In this document: positions 34,575-44,054 of the stretch, in pieces | Layout: every line of letters starts with the position of its first letter | How positions within the stretch are numbered: the first letter of the stretch is position 1 | Source of the DNA: Verrucomicrobium spinosum DSM 4136 = JCM 18804 | GTDB lineage: Bacteria > Verrucomicrobiota > Verrucomicrobiia > Verrucomicrobiales > Verrucomicrobiaceae | Direction of reading: 5' to 3' | DNA: 64,000 nt | NCBI RefSeq assembly: GCF_000172155.1 | Contig: NZ_ABIZ01000001.1 | Location: forward strand, 4,683,105-4,747,104 | Made by a program: the position numbers and the translations under genes | Notes under the pieces: generated by a model | What the model was told of the DNA's origin: nothing | The model's database searches: none | Seen by the model: only the letters and a program-made list of their open reading frames with translations

Positions 34575-35174
34575 GTGCTGCGCTTCCTTACCAACTGCTG
34601 CATCCTGCTGTGGTTCAGCTTCCTGCTGGCGGCTGTGTTCCAGATGCACCGCCCTGCGGACTGGTCACAGATTCAGGGTCTGGAGCCAGCGCCGGAAGGC
34701 ACCGCCAAACCGGCACCTCCCGCCCTGCTCGACCGTATGGAGCAGGCTGTTTTCCGGCGCAACGCGGAGATGCAGATCACCGAAGCCGAGGTGAACCGCT
34801 ACCTCGCCAGCGCATTGGAGGGTCGCCAGACCTTCGCGAGCCTGCTGGGTACGAAGTTTGACCGGGTAGCACTGGACTTCGAGGCAGATGAGTCAAAGGC
34901 CTGCTTCTCATGGAAAGGCCCTTTTGGCCTGGTTTCCACAGCGACCCTGAATTTTACCATCGACCGGCGCGGCGGGCAGTTCATAATTGAGCCCCGCCAT
35001 GGCCGCTTTGGTCAACTCCCCCTGCCCCGAGGCATCCTGTGCACCCTCCTGCCCCCACTGCACACGATGACAAAGGGCCTCGAAGTCGAGATTTACACCC
35101 TGTTTCAAATGAACAAGATCCGCTTTGAGAAGGACAGATTGATCCTCGATCCGCGCTCAGAAGCCCTCAAGTAA
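34575..35174 (+). CDS. Hypothetical membrane-anchored protein
   Basis: About 199 residues from a GTG start (34575), with TTG 34569 also possible. There is no ATG before the hydrophobic anchor FLTNCCILLWFSFLLAAVF. The rest is a soluble domain with mixed strands (VALDFEADESKACFSWKG, ATLNFTIDRRGGQFIIEPRH, GLEVEIYTLFQMNKIRFEKD). No family was recognised. It lies between the FmdB protein and the large secreted protein, all on the plus strand with gaps of about 60 bp, so the three may form an operon. Confidence 0.7.
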   Translation: MLRFLTNCCILLWFSFLLAAVFQMHRPADWSQIQGLEPAPEGTAKPAPPALLDRMEQAVFRRNAEMQITEAEVNRYLASALEGRQTFASLLGTKFDRVALDFEADESKACFSWKGPFGLVSTATLNFTIDRRGGQFIIEPRHGRFGQLPLPRGILCTLLPPLHTMTKGLEVEIYTLFQMNKIRFEKDRLILDPRSEALK

Positions 35175-35236
35175 GCACGTCCGCAAACGCAGCAAGCAAG
35201 CCCTCGGGCAAGCAAGCCTCCCGCGCCCCATCCCGC

Positions 35237-37687
35237 ATGAGACTGGCCTCCATTTTGCCTGCCTTGACCATCGCCTTCGCGGTCCAAGGCCCAGCCCAAA
35301 GCCCCTCCTCCCTACCCCCTCCTGTCCAGTCGCAGCAGGGGCTGCTGACTGCGCCTGCAACCTCCACCACACCAGGCACGCCGGCCACTTCCGGTGCCGT
35401 CACCTCGGTGAATACGAGCGCACAGGTGACCAGCTCCACCAGTGCCACCAAGCAGTTTATCGTGTACGGAGCTGACCTCCAGACCCGCGGTGCCTTCTGC
35501 CTGCTGTGCGAGGACATCGCCTCCGACCTGGGGCGCCTGCTCAAGGACGACGGGCGTTTCGCCCTGCCCATCGTCGTGGTGCTCAAGACCCCGCCGAACA
35601 TCAATCTGAGCGAGCCGGTCATCACGACCAGCTTCAGCCAGCTGGCGTACGGGGGCTTTCACCTGCAGATCAATGTGGAGTTGCGCAAGGACTTCAACAC
35701 TGAGGACTTCTCCAAGGAGCTCGTTCGCATGCTCCTGGCGGAGCGCATCCTGCGCAACCACAAGGAGGTGCAGACCACCCGCAGCCAGCTCCTCTCTGGA
35801 TGGCTGCTCACGGGGGTGACCCAGGCCATGGAGTTCCGCAGCCGCAGCCGGCCCAGTGCCCTCTTTGCCGCCGTGTTTCGCAGCGGCCAGGTGTACAGCA
35901 TCGACCGCATCATTGAGGCGGACCCCAAGGAGCTCGATGCCCTGGCCCGTGGGATCTATGAAACCTCCTCCTGCGCCCTGGTGCTGGCCCTTCTGGATCA
36001 GGCCGATGGCGGCCTGCGCTTTTCCCGCTTCCTCAGCGCCCTTGCCAACGGTAAAAAGGGCGACCGTGAACTGCTAAAGGAGCATTTCCCCACGCTGGGC
36101 GTCTCCAAGAACAGCCTGGAAAAATGGTGGACCCTGCAGATGGCATCCCTGGCGACGCCTTCCACGTTCGAAGCCATGACCTACGTGCAGACGGAGGAGG
36201 CGCTGGAACCTGCTCTCACCTTACGCTTGCCAGAGCAGCATGCCAGCTCCGGCAACAAGCCGACCTCGGGCAACGCCACCGAGGCTCAACCGACACCCAC
36301 AGACTCCCAGTCCGAGAAGAAATCCCGCAGCTGGTTCCGCTTCGGCCGGAAGGACAAGGACGAGGAACCTAACTCCGAGACCGACAAGGAGGAGACGGCG
36401 ACTCCGCCGCAGCCCGCTCCCGCTCCGGCACCTACAGCCACACCCCAGCCTGCCAACACCCCTGCGACACCCGCGCCGGAAGAGAGCCCCAAGAAGCGTG
36501 GGTTCTTCAACTTCAACGGTGGTCGCAAGATTGCTGCGCCAGTGAGGGCCAAGCCGGAGGATGTTGACGGCCAGACTCCCGCCAAACCTTCGACTCCTGC
36601 CTCAGGCAACAGTCCCGCCGCGGCAGCAACAACTCCCGTTGAGGAACCCAAGAAGCCCCGAGGGTTCCGCGGCCTCTTTGGCCGCAAAAAAGAAGAGTCT
36701 CAACCCGCGCCCGCCCCGGCAGAGACCAACAAGCCTGCTACAACTGCCCAAAAGGCTGCTCAAACGAAAAAGCCCCAGGCTGAAACGGTCGAAAAAACCG
36801 CTGCGAAACCCACGACCCTAGGGAAAGAAGCCTCCAATGCGGACCAACCTGCCAAGGTGGAAGCTGAGACCAAGGGCACGGGCAAAGACAAAGGGAAGGA
36901 GGCGGACAAGCCCGAAGCCGCGCCCAAGGAAGAGGTGGCGCCTGCCATTGTCCCCGCTGATCCCGAATTCGTAGGCCCGCCTGCTCCAGGGAACCATAAT
37001 GAGCCCGTCAAGACTCCTGGTGAATTGCCCGCCGGGACTGATCTCAATGCCGTGCCGGAGCTCGCCATGCCAGCCAGCGCAGGTGAACGCCGCCCCGATG
37101 AGCCGCTTCCTCCCGGTCTCTCGCCGGTGCCCCCTGCCCCCGGGGATTCTCACATGGCCTCGCCCGAGATGCCCCTGGGCCTGCCGTTCCTTACGGGTGA
37201 CCCCACCCCGCCCCCTCCAGATATAGACACAAATACGGGATCCCCCCTCCCCCTGCCGGGCACCCGGCCGGCGGATCCCAACCTGCTGCCGTTGGAAGAC
37301 TTCGCCAAACTGGGCAAGCGCAAGGATCGCAATGAGATCTTCAAGCGCACGCTCAACCACATCAACAGTGTGAAACTGCGGGCCCACCCGCTCTACAGGC
37401 CCGTCATCGGTGAATACGCCGCCGTCATTCAGAGCCTCATCATGGGCCGCGAGACCGGGGTGGCGGAACAGCTCGCCGCCATCCGCAAGCGCCACCTGGA
37501 GGTGCGAGAAATGGCGCGCGCAGCAGAGTCCTATGTGGACTGGTACGAAGCCTCCCAGACGCAGACCTACAGCCATGCCTTCGACGACTACATGAAGCTG
37601 CGGGACGATCTGGACAAACAGAGCATTCCCCGTGCGGACGCCGTCTCCCGGTACCTCGACGCGATCCAGCAGGAGTTCGAGGAATAG
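35237..37687 (+). CDS. Large secreted protein with disordered middle and repeated linear motif
   Basis: 816 residues, signal peptide 1-20. The region 70-330 is a folded domain (QFIVYGADLQTRGAFCLLCE, FRSRSRPSALFAAVFRSGQVY) with no recognised catalytic motif. Residues 330-690 are Pro/Ala/Lys/Glu-rich and surely disordered. Within this stretch a short motif occurs three times: KKSRSWFRFGRKDKDEE (about 361), KKRGFFNFNGGRK (about 419) and KKPRGFRGLFGRKKEE (about 472), a basic-aromatic block followed by acidic residues. The C-terminal 110 residues are helical. The motifs look like binding sites for a repeated partner. The start codon directly precedes the signal peptide. The next gene, a helicase, follows by 65 bp. 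Confidence 0.85.
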   Translation: MRLASILPALTIAFAVQGPAQSPSSLPPPVQSQQGLLTAPATSTTPGTPATSGAVTSVNTSAQVTSSTSATKQFIVYGADLQTRGAFCLLCEDIASDLGRLLKDDGRFALPIVVVLKTPPNINLSEPVITTSFSQLAYGGFHLQINVELRKDFNTEDFSKELVRMLLAERILRNHKEVQTTRSQLLSGWLLTGVTQAMEFRSRSRPSALFAAVFRSGQVYSIDRIIEADPKELDALARGIYETSSCALVLALLDQADGGLRFSRFLSALANGKKGDRELLKEHFPTLGVSKNSLEKWWTLQMASLATPSTFEAMTYVQTEEALEPALTLRLPEQHASSGNKPTSGNATEAQPTPTDSQSEKKSRSWFRFGRKDKDEEPNSETDKEETATPPQPAPAPAPTATPQPANTPATPAPEESPKKRGFFNFNGGRKIAAPVRAKPEDVDGQTPAKPSTPASGNSPAAAATTPVEEPKKPRGFRGLFGRKKEESQPAPAPAETNKPATTAQKAAQTKKPQAETVEKTAAKPTTLGKEASNADQPAKVEAETKGTGKDKGKEADKPEAAPKEEVAPAIVPADPEFVGPPAPGNHNEPVKTPGELPAGTDLNAVPELAMPASAGERRPDEPLPPGLSPVPPAPGDSHMASPEMPLGLPFLTGDPTPPPPDIDTNTGSPLPLPGTRPADPNLLPLEDFAKLGKRKDRNEIFKRTLNHINSVKLRAHPLYRPVIGEYAAVIQSLIMGRETGVAEQLAAIRKRHLEVREMARAAESYVDWYEASQTQTYSHAFDDYMKLRDDLDKQSIPRADAVSRYLDAIQQEFEE

Positions 37688-37752
37688 CCCCCTGAGAAAG
37701 TTGTTTCCCGCACCCCCGGCAGGTGGCAGCGCCGGAAACGCCTCGCTGCCAC

Positions 37753-40224
37753 ATGTTCGAAGCCCTCACCCAGCACCTGAAGCTGCCCGATCTGTGGCAG
37801 CACGCCGCGGTCAACCACCTGCGGGCAGGCAGAGATGTCATTGTGAGTGCGCCAACCGGTGCCGGGAAGACCTACGTGTTTGAGCTCTTTGTGAAGGCCT
37901 CGCCGCCCAAGGGGCAGGCCGTGTACACCGTGCCCACCCGGGCCCTGGCCAATGACAAGTTCGCGGAATGGACAGAAGCCGGCTGGAAGGTGGGCCTGGC
38001 CACGGGAGACCGCGCGGTGAATGTGCAGGCCCCGGTGCTGGTGGCCACGCTGGAGACGCAGATCGAGCGAATCCTCACCGGTCAGGGGCCAGAGCTGCTG
38101 GTCATCGACGAGTTTCAAATGATCGGTGACCCCGCACGGGGCAGCCACTACGAAGGGGCCATCGTTCTGGCGGGAGCCTGCACCAAGCTCCTGCTCCTGA
38201 GCGGCAGTGTGGAGAACTCCGAGGACGTGGCGGCCTGGATGCGCCGGATTGGTCGCAACGTGGAAGTCGTCTCTGCGAAAGAACGCCCCGTGCCCCTGGA
38301 GGAAATGCCAGTGGAAGTGCTGCCGCAGAAAGTCCGCGGCCTGGAAGGCTACTGGCCAAAATTTGCCGCCAGCGCTCTGATGGCCGATCTTGGCCCCCTG
38401 CTCATCTTCGCCCCCCGGAGAAAGGATGCGGAAAAGATCGCCAGACAGCTGGCGGATCAACTGCCCCAAGGTGAGCCTCTCTCGTTGACCCAGGAGCAAA
38501 AGTCACTGGCCGGCAGGGATGTCGCCGCCCTGCTGGAGAAGCGCATTGCCTACCATCACAGCGGCCTCAGCTACCCGGTGCGGGCGGGATTGGTGGAGCC
38601 CCTGGCCAAAGGCGGCCAGCTCCGCGTCATCGTCTCCACCATGGGACTGGCGGCGGGCATCAACTTCTCCGTCCGCAGCGTGCATGTTTCCTCCACCATG
38701 TACCATGACGGCACGATGGAGCAGCAACTGGCCGCCGACGAACTGCTCCAGATGTATGGCCGAGCCGGGCGTCGTGGCCTGGATGAGCGCGGCTACGTGC
38801 TCACCTCCCGCACCAGCCCCACCTTGGCAGATGCCCGGCCCGCCCGCTTGCGCCGGAGCAGCAAGCTCTCTTGGCCATTGTTTCTGCGCATCATGCGCCG
38901 GGCCGCCCTGGACGGCCTCAACCCCTTCCAGGCCGCCCTGGACTTCGCCCAACGTCTGTTCGCGAAGGCACCCCCGGAGCTTGGTCTCGAAGCAACCACC
39001 GATCCTGCCGCCACCGCCCCATCCGGGAGGTCTGGAGCGCTCTTTGGCCTCACCGGCACCCGGCATGAACTCCGCAACAGTGAAGGCCAGTGGGAGGAAC
39101 TCAAGGTGCGCAAGGAAGGACAGGTCTCACTGGGCGAAGCCTGGCGCGCCACGCACTCCTACCACGGCGCAGCCTTGGGCGACGCCAGCTATGTGAAAGA
39201 TCTTCCCGGCGGCCCCGGCAGAATCTTCAAACTTGTCCGCCAGTCAGGCGTTCAGCTCTATGGGAGCGAAATCGCCCTCGGCAAACCACCGGAAGGCGGT
39301 GGCGAAGGCATCGTCCCCACCCAGAGTCTGAGGAAACTGCTCAACATTCCCCGCCATCTGGAGGTGCTCACGGAGGAGCAGATCACCCAAAAGGCCCTTC
39401 CGCGGCTCATGCCCCATTTTCCTGGAGCAAACCTCCTGGGCACAACGGTGAAGGACAACCTGCGGTGGGCCCAGTTCGACCACTCCACCCAGCTCGTCAC
39501 CGCCCTGCAGGACAGTCTGGGGCGCTGGGTGGTGACACCAGAGGAGCGCACCGTGCAGCGGGCGACGGAAACGGGCATCCACATGAGCGCCACCGTGCCC
39601 GATCAGACGGCCAGGGCGGGCACACCCGTGCATGCCTGGCGGATGCTTGGCCTGGTGGACAGCGACGGCTCTCCCACCCGCCGCGGCGTGATCTTTAGTT
39701 ATTTCCAACATGGCGAGGGTCTCGCCGTCGCAGCCGCGCTGGAAGACGAATCCTATCCTGTGGACGAACTGGCCATTCACATGGCCAACCTCCGATCTGA
39801 CTGTCGCCTGGAGATGACCGAACCCGGCGGCAGCGAACGCCTGGCCGCCGCCTGTCGGGGCATCTACGGCTATGTGAACCACGCCGGTTATCTGGAGGCC
39901 GGCCTCCCCATTGGCTACGGCGAAGGCACCGCTGAGCTGCTCGGGCTGCTGGAAGGTCGCGGCATGACCCGCCCCTCTCCGCAGAGAGACGCCGTGGCAG
40001 AAGGTGACCTCACCCGTGCGCATGTGGAATGGCTCAGCCTCCTGCGCCATGTCGTGCATGCGCCCGCTCATGACTGGGACCGCTGGCAGCACCTGAAGGC
40101 CGCCTGCGCCCTGCTGCTGGAAAAACAAGCCAGCTCCGGCACCCTGATCATGAACTTTCACGTGCCGCCCCTCACACCCAAGCAAAAGCACGACCGCCCC
40201 AAGCATTTCTTCATGCGTTATTGA
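37753..40224 (+). CDS. Ski2-like superfamily 2 helicase
   Basis: About 823 residues. Motif I APTGAGKT, Ia VPTRALANDKF, motif II DEFQMIGD, motif III LLLSGSVENSED, then AYHHSGLSYPVRAGLVEPLAKGG, STMGLAAGIN and QMYGRAGRRGLDERG (motif VI). The YHHSGL and GLAAGIN types point to the Ski2/Mtr4/HelY group of RNA or DNA helicases. The C-terminal 400 residues show no recognisable accessory domain. Start 37753 (MFEALTQ) is preferred over 37723. Its function in the cell is open; bacterial members are linked to RNA turnover or DNA repair. Downstream is a purine-rich micro-repeat followed by the 133-bp array. Confidence 0.88.
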   Translation: MFEALTQHLKLPDLWQHAAVNHLRAGRDVIVSAPTGAGKTYVFELFVKASPPKGQAVYTVPTRALANDKFAEWTEAGWKVGLATGDRAVNVQAPVLVATLETQIERILTGQGPELLVIDEFQMIGDPARGSHYEGAIVLAGACTKLLLLSGSVENSEDVAAWMRRIGRNVEVVSAKERPVPLEEMPVEVLPQKVRGLEGYWPKFAASALMADLGPLLIFAPRRKDAEKIARQLADQLPQGEPLSLTQEQKSLAGRDVAALLEKRIAYHHSGLSYPVRAGLVEPLAKGGQLRVIVSTMGLAAGINFSVRSVHVSSTMYHDGTMEQQLAADELLQMYGRAGRRGLDERGYVLTSRTSPTLADARPARLRRSSKLSWPLFLRIMRRAALDGLNPFQAALDFAQRLFAKAPPELGLEATTDPAATAPSGRSGALFGLTGTRHELRNSEGQWEELKVRKEGQVSLGEAWRATHSYHGAALGDASYVKDLPGGPGRIFKLVRQSGVQLYGSEIALGKPPEGGGEGIVPTQSLRKLLNIPRHLEVLTEEQITQKALPRLMPHFPGANLLGTTVKDNLRWAQFDHSTQLVTALQDSLGRWVVTPEERTVQRATETGIHMSATVPDQTARAGTPVHAWRMLGLVDSDGSPTRRGVIFSYFQHGEGLAVAAALEDESYPVDELAIHMANLRSDCRLEMTEPGGSERLAAACRGIYGYVNHAGYLEAGLPIGYGEGTAELLGLLEGRGMTRPSPQRDAVAEGDLTRAHVEWLSLLRHVVHAPAHDWDRWQHLKAACALLLEKQASSGTLIMNFHVPPLTPKQKHDRPKHFFMRY

Positions 40225-40268
40225 GGGGAAGAGAGAGGGTCAAGGGATAAGGGAAGAGGGATAAGGCG
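40225..40268 (+). repeat. Purine-rich micro-repeat at the helicase 3' end
   Basis: The helicase stop TGA is followed by GGGGAAGAGAGAGGGTCAAG and then GGGATAAGGGAAGAGGGATA, about 42 bp with one or two cytosines. GGGATAAGG occurs twice. Confidence 0.6.
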
Positions 40269-40330
40269 CATCCTTGAGCCGTGGCGGCACCCGAGAGGAG
40301 TGGGTGTCTCCTAGAACCCCACCGCGCCCC

Positions 40331-41600
40331 CAACTCTCCCCAACACCGCCGCCAACCCCAGCACCCTCCGCATTCTTACGAATGCAGCCACAAGCCACCC
40401 CGCCACGCCCCTCAGTCGTGGCTGCGTTCGTCAGAACGCGGTGCGTCATCGAACCCAATGCGCCCCCTTCCCCCGACACCGCCGCCAATCCAGCACCCTC
40501 CGCATTCTTACGAATGCAGCCACAAGCCACCCCGCCACGCCCCTCAGTCGTGGCTGCGTTCGTCAGAACGCGGTGTGTCCTCGAACCCAATGCGCCCCCC
40601 TTCTCCCAACACCGCCGCCAATCCAGCACCCTCCGCATTCTTACGAATGCAGCCACAAGCCACCCCGCCACGCCCCTCAGTCGTGGCTGCGTTCGTCAGA
40701 ACGCGGTGCATCCTCGAACCCAACGCGACCCCGTTCCCCCGACACCGCCGCCAACCCCAGCACCCTCCGCATTCTTACGAATGCAGCCACAAGCCACCCC
40801 GCCACGCCCCTCAGTCGTGACTGCATTCGTCAGAACGCGGTGCGTCCTCGAACCCAATGCGACCCCGTTCCCCCGACACCGCCGCCAACCCCAGCACCCT
40901 CCGCATTCTTACGAATGCAGCCACAAGCCACCCCGCCACGCCCCTCAGTCGTGGCTGCGTTCGTCAGAACGCGGTGCGTCATCGACCCCCATGCGACCCC
41001 ATTCCCCCGACACCGCCGCCAACCCCAGCACCCTCCGCATTCTTACGAATGCAGCCACAAGCCACCCCGCCACGCCCCTCAGTCGTGGCTGCGTTCATCA
41101 GAACGCGGTGCGTCCTCGAACCCCATGCGACCACATTCCCCCGACACCGCCGCCAATCCAGCACCCTCCGCATTCTTACGAATGCAGCCACAAGCCACCC
41201 CGCCACGCCCCTCAGTCGTGGCTGCGTTCGTCAGAACGCGGTGCGTCCTCGAACCCAATGAGCCCCCGTTCTCCCAACACCGCCGCCAATCCAGCACCCT
41301 CCGCATTCTTACGAATGCAGCCACAAGCCACCCCGCCACGCCCCTCAGTCGTGGCTGCGTTCGTCAGAACGCGGTGCGTCCTCGAACCCAATGAGCCCCC
41401 GTTCTCCCAACACCGCCGCCAATCCAGCACCCTCCGCATTCTTACGAATGCAGCCACAAGCCACCCCGCCACGCCCCTCAGTCGCGGCTGCGTTCGTCAG
41501 AACGCGGTGCGTCCTCGAACCCAATGAGCCCCCGTTCTCCCAACACCGCCGCCAATCCAGCACCCTCCGCATTCTTACGAATGCAGCCACAAGCCACCAA
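40331..41600. repeat. 133-bp tandem array of facing GTGG-type REP hairpins, ten copies
   Basis: The landmark CATTCTTACGAATGCAGCC recurs at 40371, 40503, 40636, 40770, 40904, 41038, 41171, 41304, 41437 and 41570 (period 132-134). Each unit has a left hairpin GCATTC-TTAC-GAATGC followed by AGCCAC, a 26-bp spacer, and a right hairpin GTGGCT-GCGTTC-GTCA-GAACGC, with a few single-base variants among copies. Left and right are inverted versions of one element, GTGGCT-GCNTTC-GTNA-GAANGC. The last copy has only the left half. The period is not a multiple of three in most units, yet open frames pass through; no gene is supported. The array fills the space between the helicase and the glycosyltransferase cluster. 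Confidence 0.92.
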
Positions 41601-41634
41601 CCAAGGGCCGAGACCGCCCACCTAAATTCCACAC

Positions 41635-42690
41635 CTATGCCAGCCAGCGGCGTAGAAACTTTGGAATTTTCTTCAGAGCGAAGTCATTCTGTTTGCCGTC
41701 GATCTTCACCTGGGCAAGCTGCCCCTTCAAACTCGCGTTGTGCTCTTTGAGCTGAGCCACCTTTTCCTGAAGCGCCTGGTTTCTGGCCCTGAGTCGTCCA
41801 TTTTCATCTTCCAAAAGAGAGACCCTGACAGTAGGCAGGGATCTCTTGTGGATTTCGTAGCCAGGCTCAAGGTTCAACAGCAGGTCCTTCACATAGGCAG
41901 AACTGTCCGGCGCTGTCTGTTCGACAAGCCAGCGGAGCTCCTCCTGGTAGCCGCGCAGAAAATACAGATCGAAAATCTCGTCCGCACTCAAGTGATGGGC
42001 ATTGCTGCTTTTTTCATGCACGACAAAAGTACCACAGCAATGGCGATAGAATGCAGCCTTCATATGCCGCGCATTCTGGATTCCAAATAGAGTGTCTGCA
42101 CCATGCCCGGCATTCTCAGGGAAAGGGTGGCTTTTTAGAAACTCTGTCCGATACAGATTGCTGGCGGAGCTGCACAGCCAATTGTTGTAGTAGGGTGGAT
42201 GAGCAGCTTTGAGTGCGAAAGCCACAAGATCCGGGCCTGACAGCTGGATGACATCCTGATCAACCTCGTCAGTCCACAGCTTGTGAATGGGCCAAACCTT
42301 CCCGGGCGTTGGCTGACAGTCCCCGTCCAGAAACCTGGGAGACGAAACCACCACATCCACGTGGGGGTGACTCGTGAAAACAGAGTTCAACGTCGCAAGA
42401 TCGCGCTCTGAGATCGCATCGCCAGCAGTAGAGATATAGGTGATCGGGCGGCTCGCAGTCTGGATGCCAAAGTTCCATGCCGCATAGAGTCCGGGAGGAC
42501 GGTTGTGAATCTGCACATTGGGATAGGGAAACGCCGACTCAATCAGTTCCCTCGTGCCGTCAGTGGAGTTGCTGTCCACAACGATGACCTCGCCAGCTTT
42601 GGGGAGCCATTCCTGAAGCAACGGGACCGAATGTGCGATTAGAGGCCGACTATCCCGGGTCGGCATGATCACGGAAATATGATCAAACAT
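41635..42690 (-). CDS. Family 2 glycosyltransferase with C-terminal coiled coil
   Basis: 351 residues. A GT-A fold opens with ISVIMPTRDSRPLI, and EVIVVDSNSTDGTRELIES is the nucleotide-sugar binding strand. PPGLYAAWNFGIQ and YISTAGDAISERDL stand where family 2 enzymes have their metal-binding acidic motif. The last 75 residues are a coiled coil (LLEDENGRLRARNQALQEKV) ending in a basic tail, KKIPKFLRRWLA. It likely adds a sugar to a surface glycan. It is the last of three closely spaced minus-strand genes (27 bp after the GT23-like gene), all of which end in coiled coil plus basic/aromatic tail. Confidence 0.87.
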   Translation of the reverse strand: MFDHISVIMPTRDSRPLIAHSVPLLQEWLPKAGEVIVVDSNSTDGTRELIESAFPYPNVQIHNRPPGLYAAWNFGIQTASRPITYISTAGDAISERDLATLNSVFTSHPHVDVVVSSPRFLDGDCQPTPGKVWPIHKLWTDEVDQDVIQLSGPDLVAFALKAAHPPYYNNWLCSSASNLYRTEFLKSHPFPENAGHGADTLFGIQNARHMKAAFYRHCCGTFVVHEKSSNAHHLSADEIFDLYFLRGYQEELRWLVEQTAPDSSAYVKDLLLNLEPGYEIHKRSLPTVRVSLLEDENGRLRARNQALQEKVAQLKEHNASLKGQLAQVKIDGKQNDFALKKIPKFLRRWLA

Positions 42691-42717
42691 AAACTCAACA
42701 AATTGCTGTGGAAAGGG

Positions 42718-43959
42718 TTACTTGTAAGGATGGCTCCTCCATGAAGGCTTCTTCCACGGCATGAGATTCCAGCCCAGACGTGTCCACCGATTGATCAAAC
42801 TGGAAATGCGGTTCTTCAGCAATTCAATGGTGGCTGTTTGTTTCTGGATCTGCTGCCGGAGTGTTTCAATCTCCTGCTGATATTTCTGAATTCTCTTGTC
42901 TGCCTTGGTGAGGGCCCTGCTCATGTCCGCCATGTTCTGGTGAGCGTCGTGTCTGCTGTTTTCGGCATACTCCAGCAGATCATACAGCTCATGCATCTGC
43001 CCCTCCAGCACGCTGGCAGAAGGCTTGCGAGAGAGTGGCAAGGCCTCTGCAAGATAGGCTCTGCCAATGGATGGTCTATCTACGCAGGGGCACATCCACA
43101 GTGGGGTAATCGGATGCACGATCTGCTTCTCGGAGGCGAAATACATCGCGGCTTGGGACACATTGGACGCTCCACAAGCAAAATGTCCGCAACGTGAGAG
43201 CAAGAGCGCGTCCAGCAACACCTCAAGACCCAGCAGATAGCGATGGTGGTGGCGTTCCCCATCAAAGAGCCATGCGTAGCTCCACTCTCGGGGAATCTCC
43301 ACAAGGTCAACGGAGGTACGGTGCGCTGGGAGTGTCAGAAGACGATCTCTAAACTGGCCTTGAAACAAAGCCACCGTTTCCTGCTCGTCACATGCCAGGA
43401 AAATTCGAGAATAGGAAAACTCTTGATCTAGCAGTATGGCTTGTTCCAGGTAGGTTTCGGGGATGTTTGGAGCCGGGTGATATGGGGGGCGATGTTTCCG
43501 CATGTCCGTGCCGCGAACATGAACGCCCAGCATGTCTCTGCCAGCATCCACCGGGATAACAGCATCCAGTCTCTCAACGATGTGAGACTTGAGCCGGATG
43601 TACTTCCTCACAAGCTCACGCGCTCTGGCAAGGATGTCTGCCGGGGGGATGACATGATGGAAATTGCTCGTGAAAGGTCCGGAGACATCTCCTCCATTGT
43701 CAAGGGGGTTCTGAGCAAGCGCCTCGGCAAGCGACAGGATGCCAGGCTGATGGAAGTAGTACTCCCAGGCGTTGGTGACACCATGCACCGGCTCCTCTTC
43801 ACTGTAGCGGGTAGGATGGCGCTCCATGTCAACAACGGGCTCCAGCTTTTCCCGATCCGCATAATCCAGCCCCTGAAGCACACAGGAGAAATTTGACCAG
43901 AAACCCCACCCTGGAGGCGGGCGATAGATGATGTAAGGGCGCGTGGTTTCAGAGGCCAT
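42718..43959 (-). CDS. Fucosyltransferase-like protein (GT23/NodZ type) with coiled coil
   Basis: 413 residues. GVHVRGTDMRKHRP (145-158) is the HxRGTD/HxRRGD motif of GT11/GT23/GT65 fucosyltransferases that binds GDP-fucose. RIFLACDEQETVALFQ and the later LLLSRCGHFACGASNVSQAA are further conserved blocks of the GT23 fold. PPGWGFWSNFSCVLQGL near the start fits the same fold. Residues 315-395 form a coiled coil (ADKRIQKYQQEIETLRQQ), then a Trp/Lys-rich tail. GDP-fucose as donor is inferred from the motif, not proven. It lies 95 bp after the double glycosyltransferase gene. Confidence 0.8.
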   Translation of the reverse strand: MASETTRPYIIYRPPPGWGFWSNFSCVLQGLDYADREKLEPVVDMERHPTRYSEEEPVHGVTNAWEYYFHQPGILSLAEALAQNPLDNGGDVSGPFTSNFHHVIPPADILARARELVRKYIRLKSHIVERLDAVIPVDAGRDMLGVHVRGTDMRKHRPPYHPAPNIPETYLEQAILLDQEFSYSRIFLACDEQETVALFQGQFRDRLLTLPAHRTSVDLVEIPREWSYAWLFDGERHHHRYLLGLEVLLDALLLSRCGHFACGASNVSQAAMYFASEKQIVHPITPLWMCPCVDRPSIGRAYLAEALPLSRKPSASVLEGQMHELYDLLEYAENSRHDAHQNMADMSRALTKADKRIQKYQQEIETLRQQIQKQTATIELLKNRISSLINRWTRLGWNLMPWKKPSWRSHPYK

Positions 43960-44054
43960 TGCTAAAAAGTGGATACTTGGGATTGAACCGGAATGGGATC
44001 AAGGGAGGAACAAGCCAACCCAGCCGGGACGAACTGTGGACAGTAGATGCCGCC

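Noticed and set aside
40274-41527. Open frames of up to 417 codons through the 133-bp array, with repeated Pro/His/Arg-rich peptides
   Set aside because: The unit length is 132-134 bp, so the frame changes from copy to copy; both strands are open, and the conserved feature is DNA palindromes. There is no start region or protein-like composition.
40331-41600. CRISPR array
   Set aside because: Repeats are longer than 100 bp, spacers are not unique, each unit contains two facing hairpins, and no cas gene is near.
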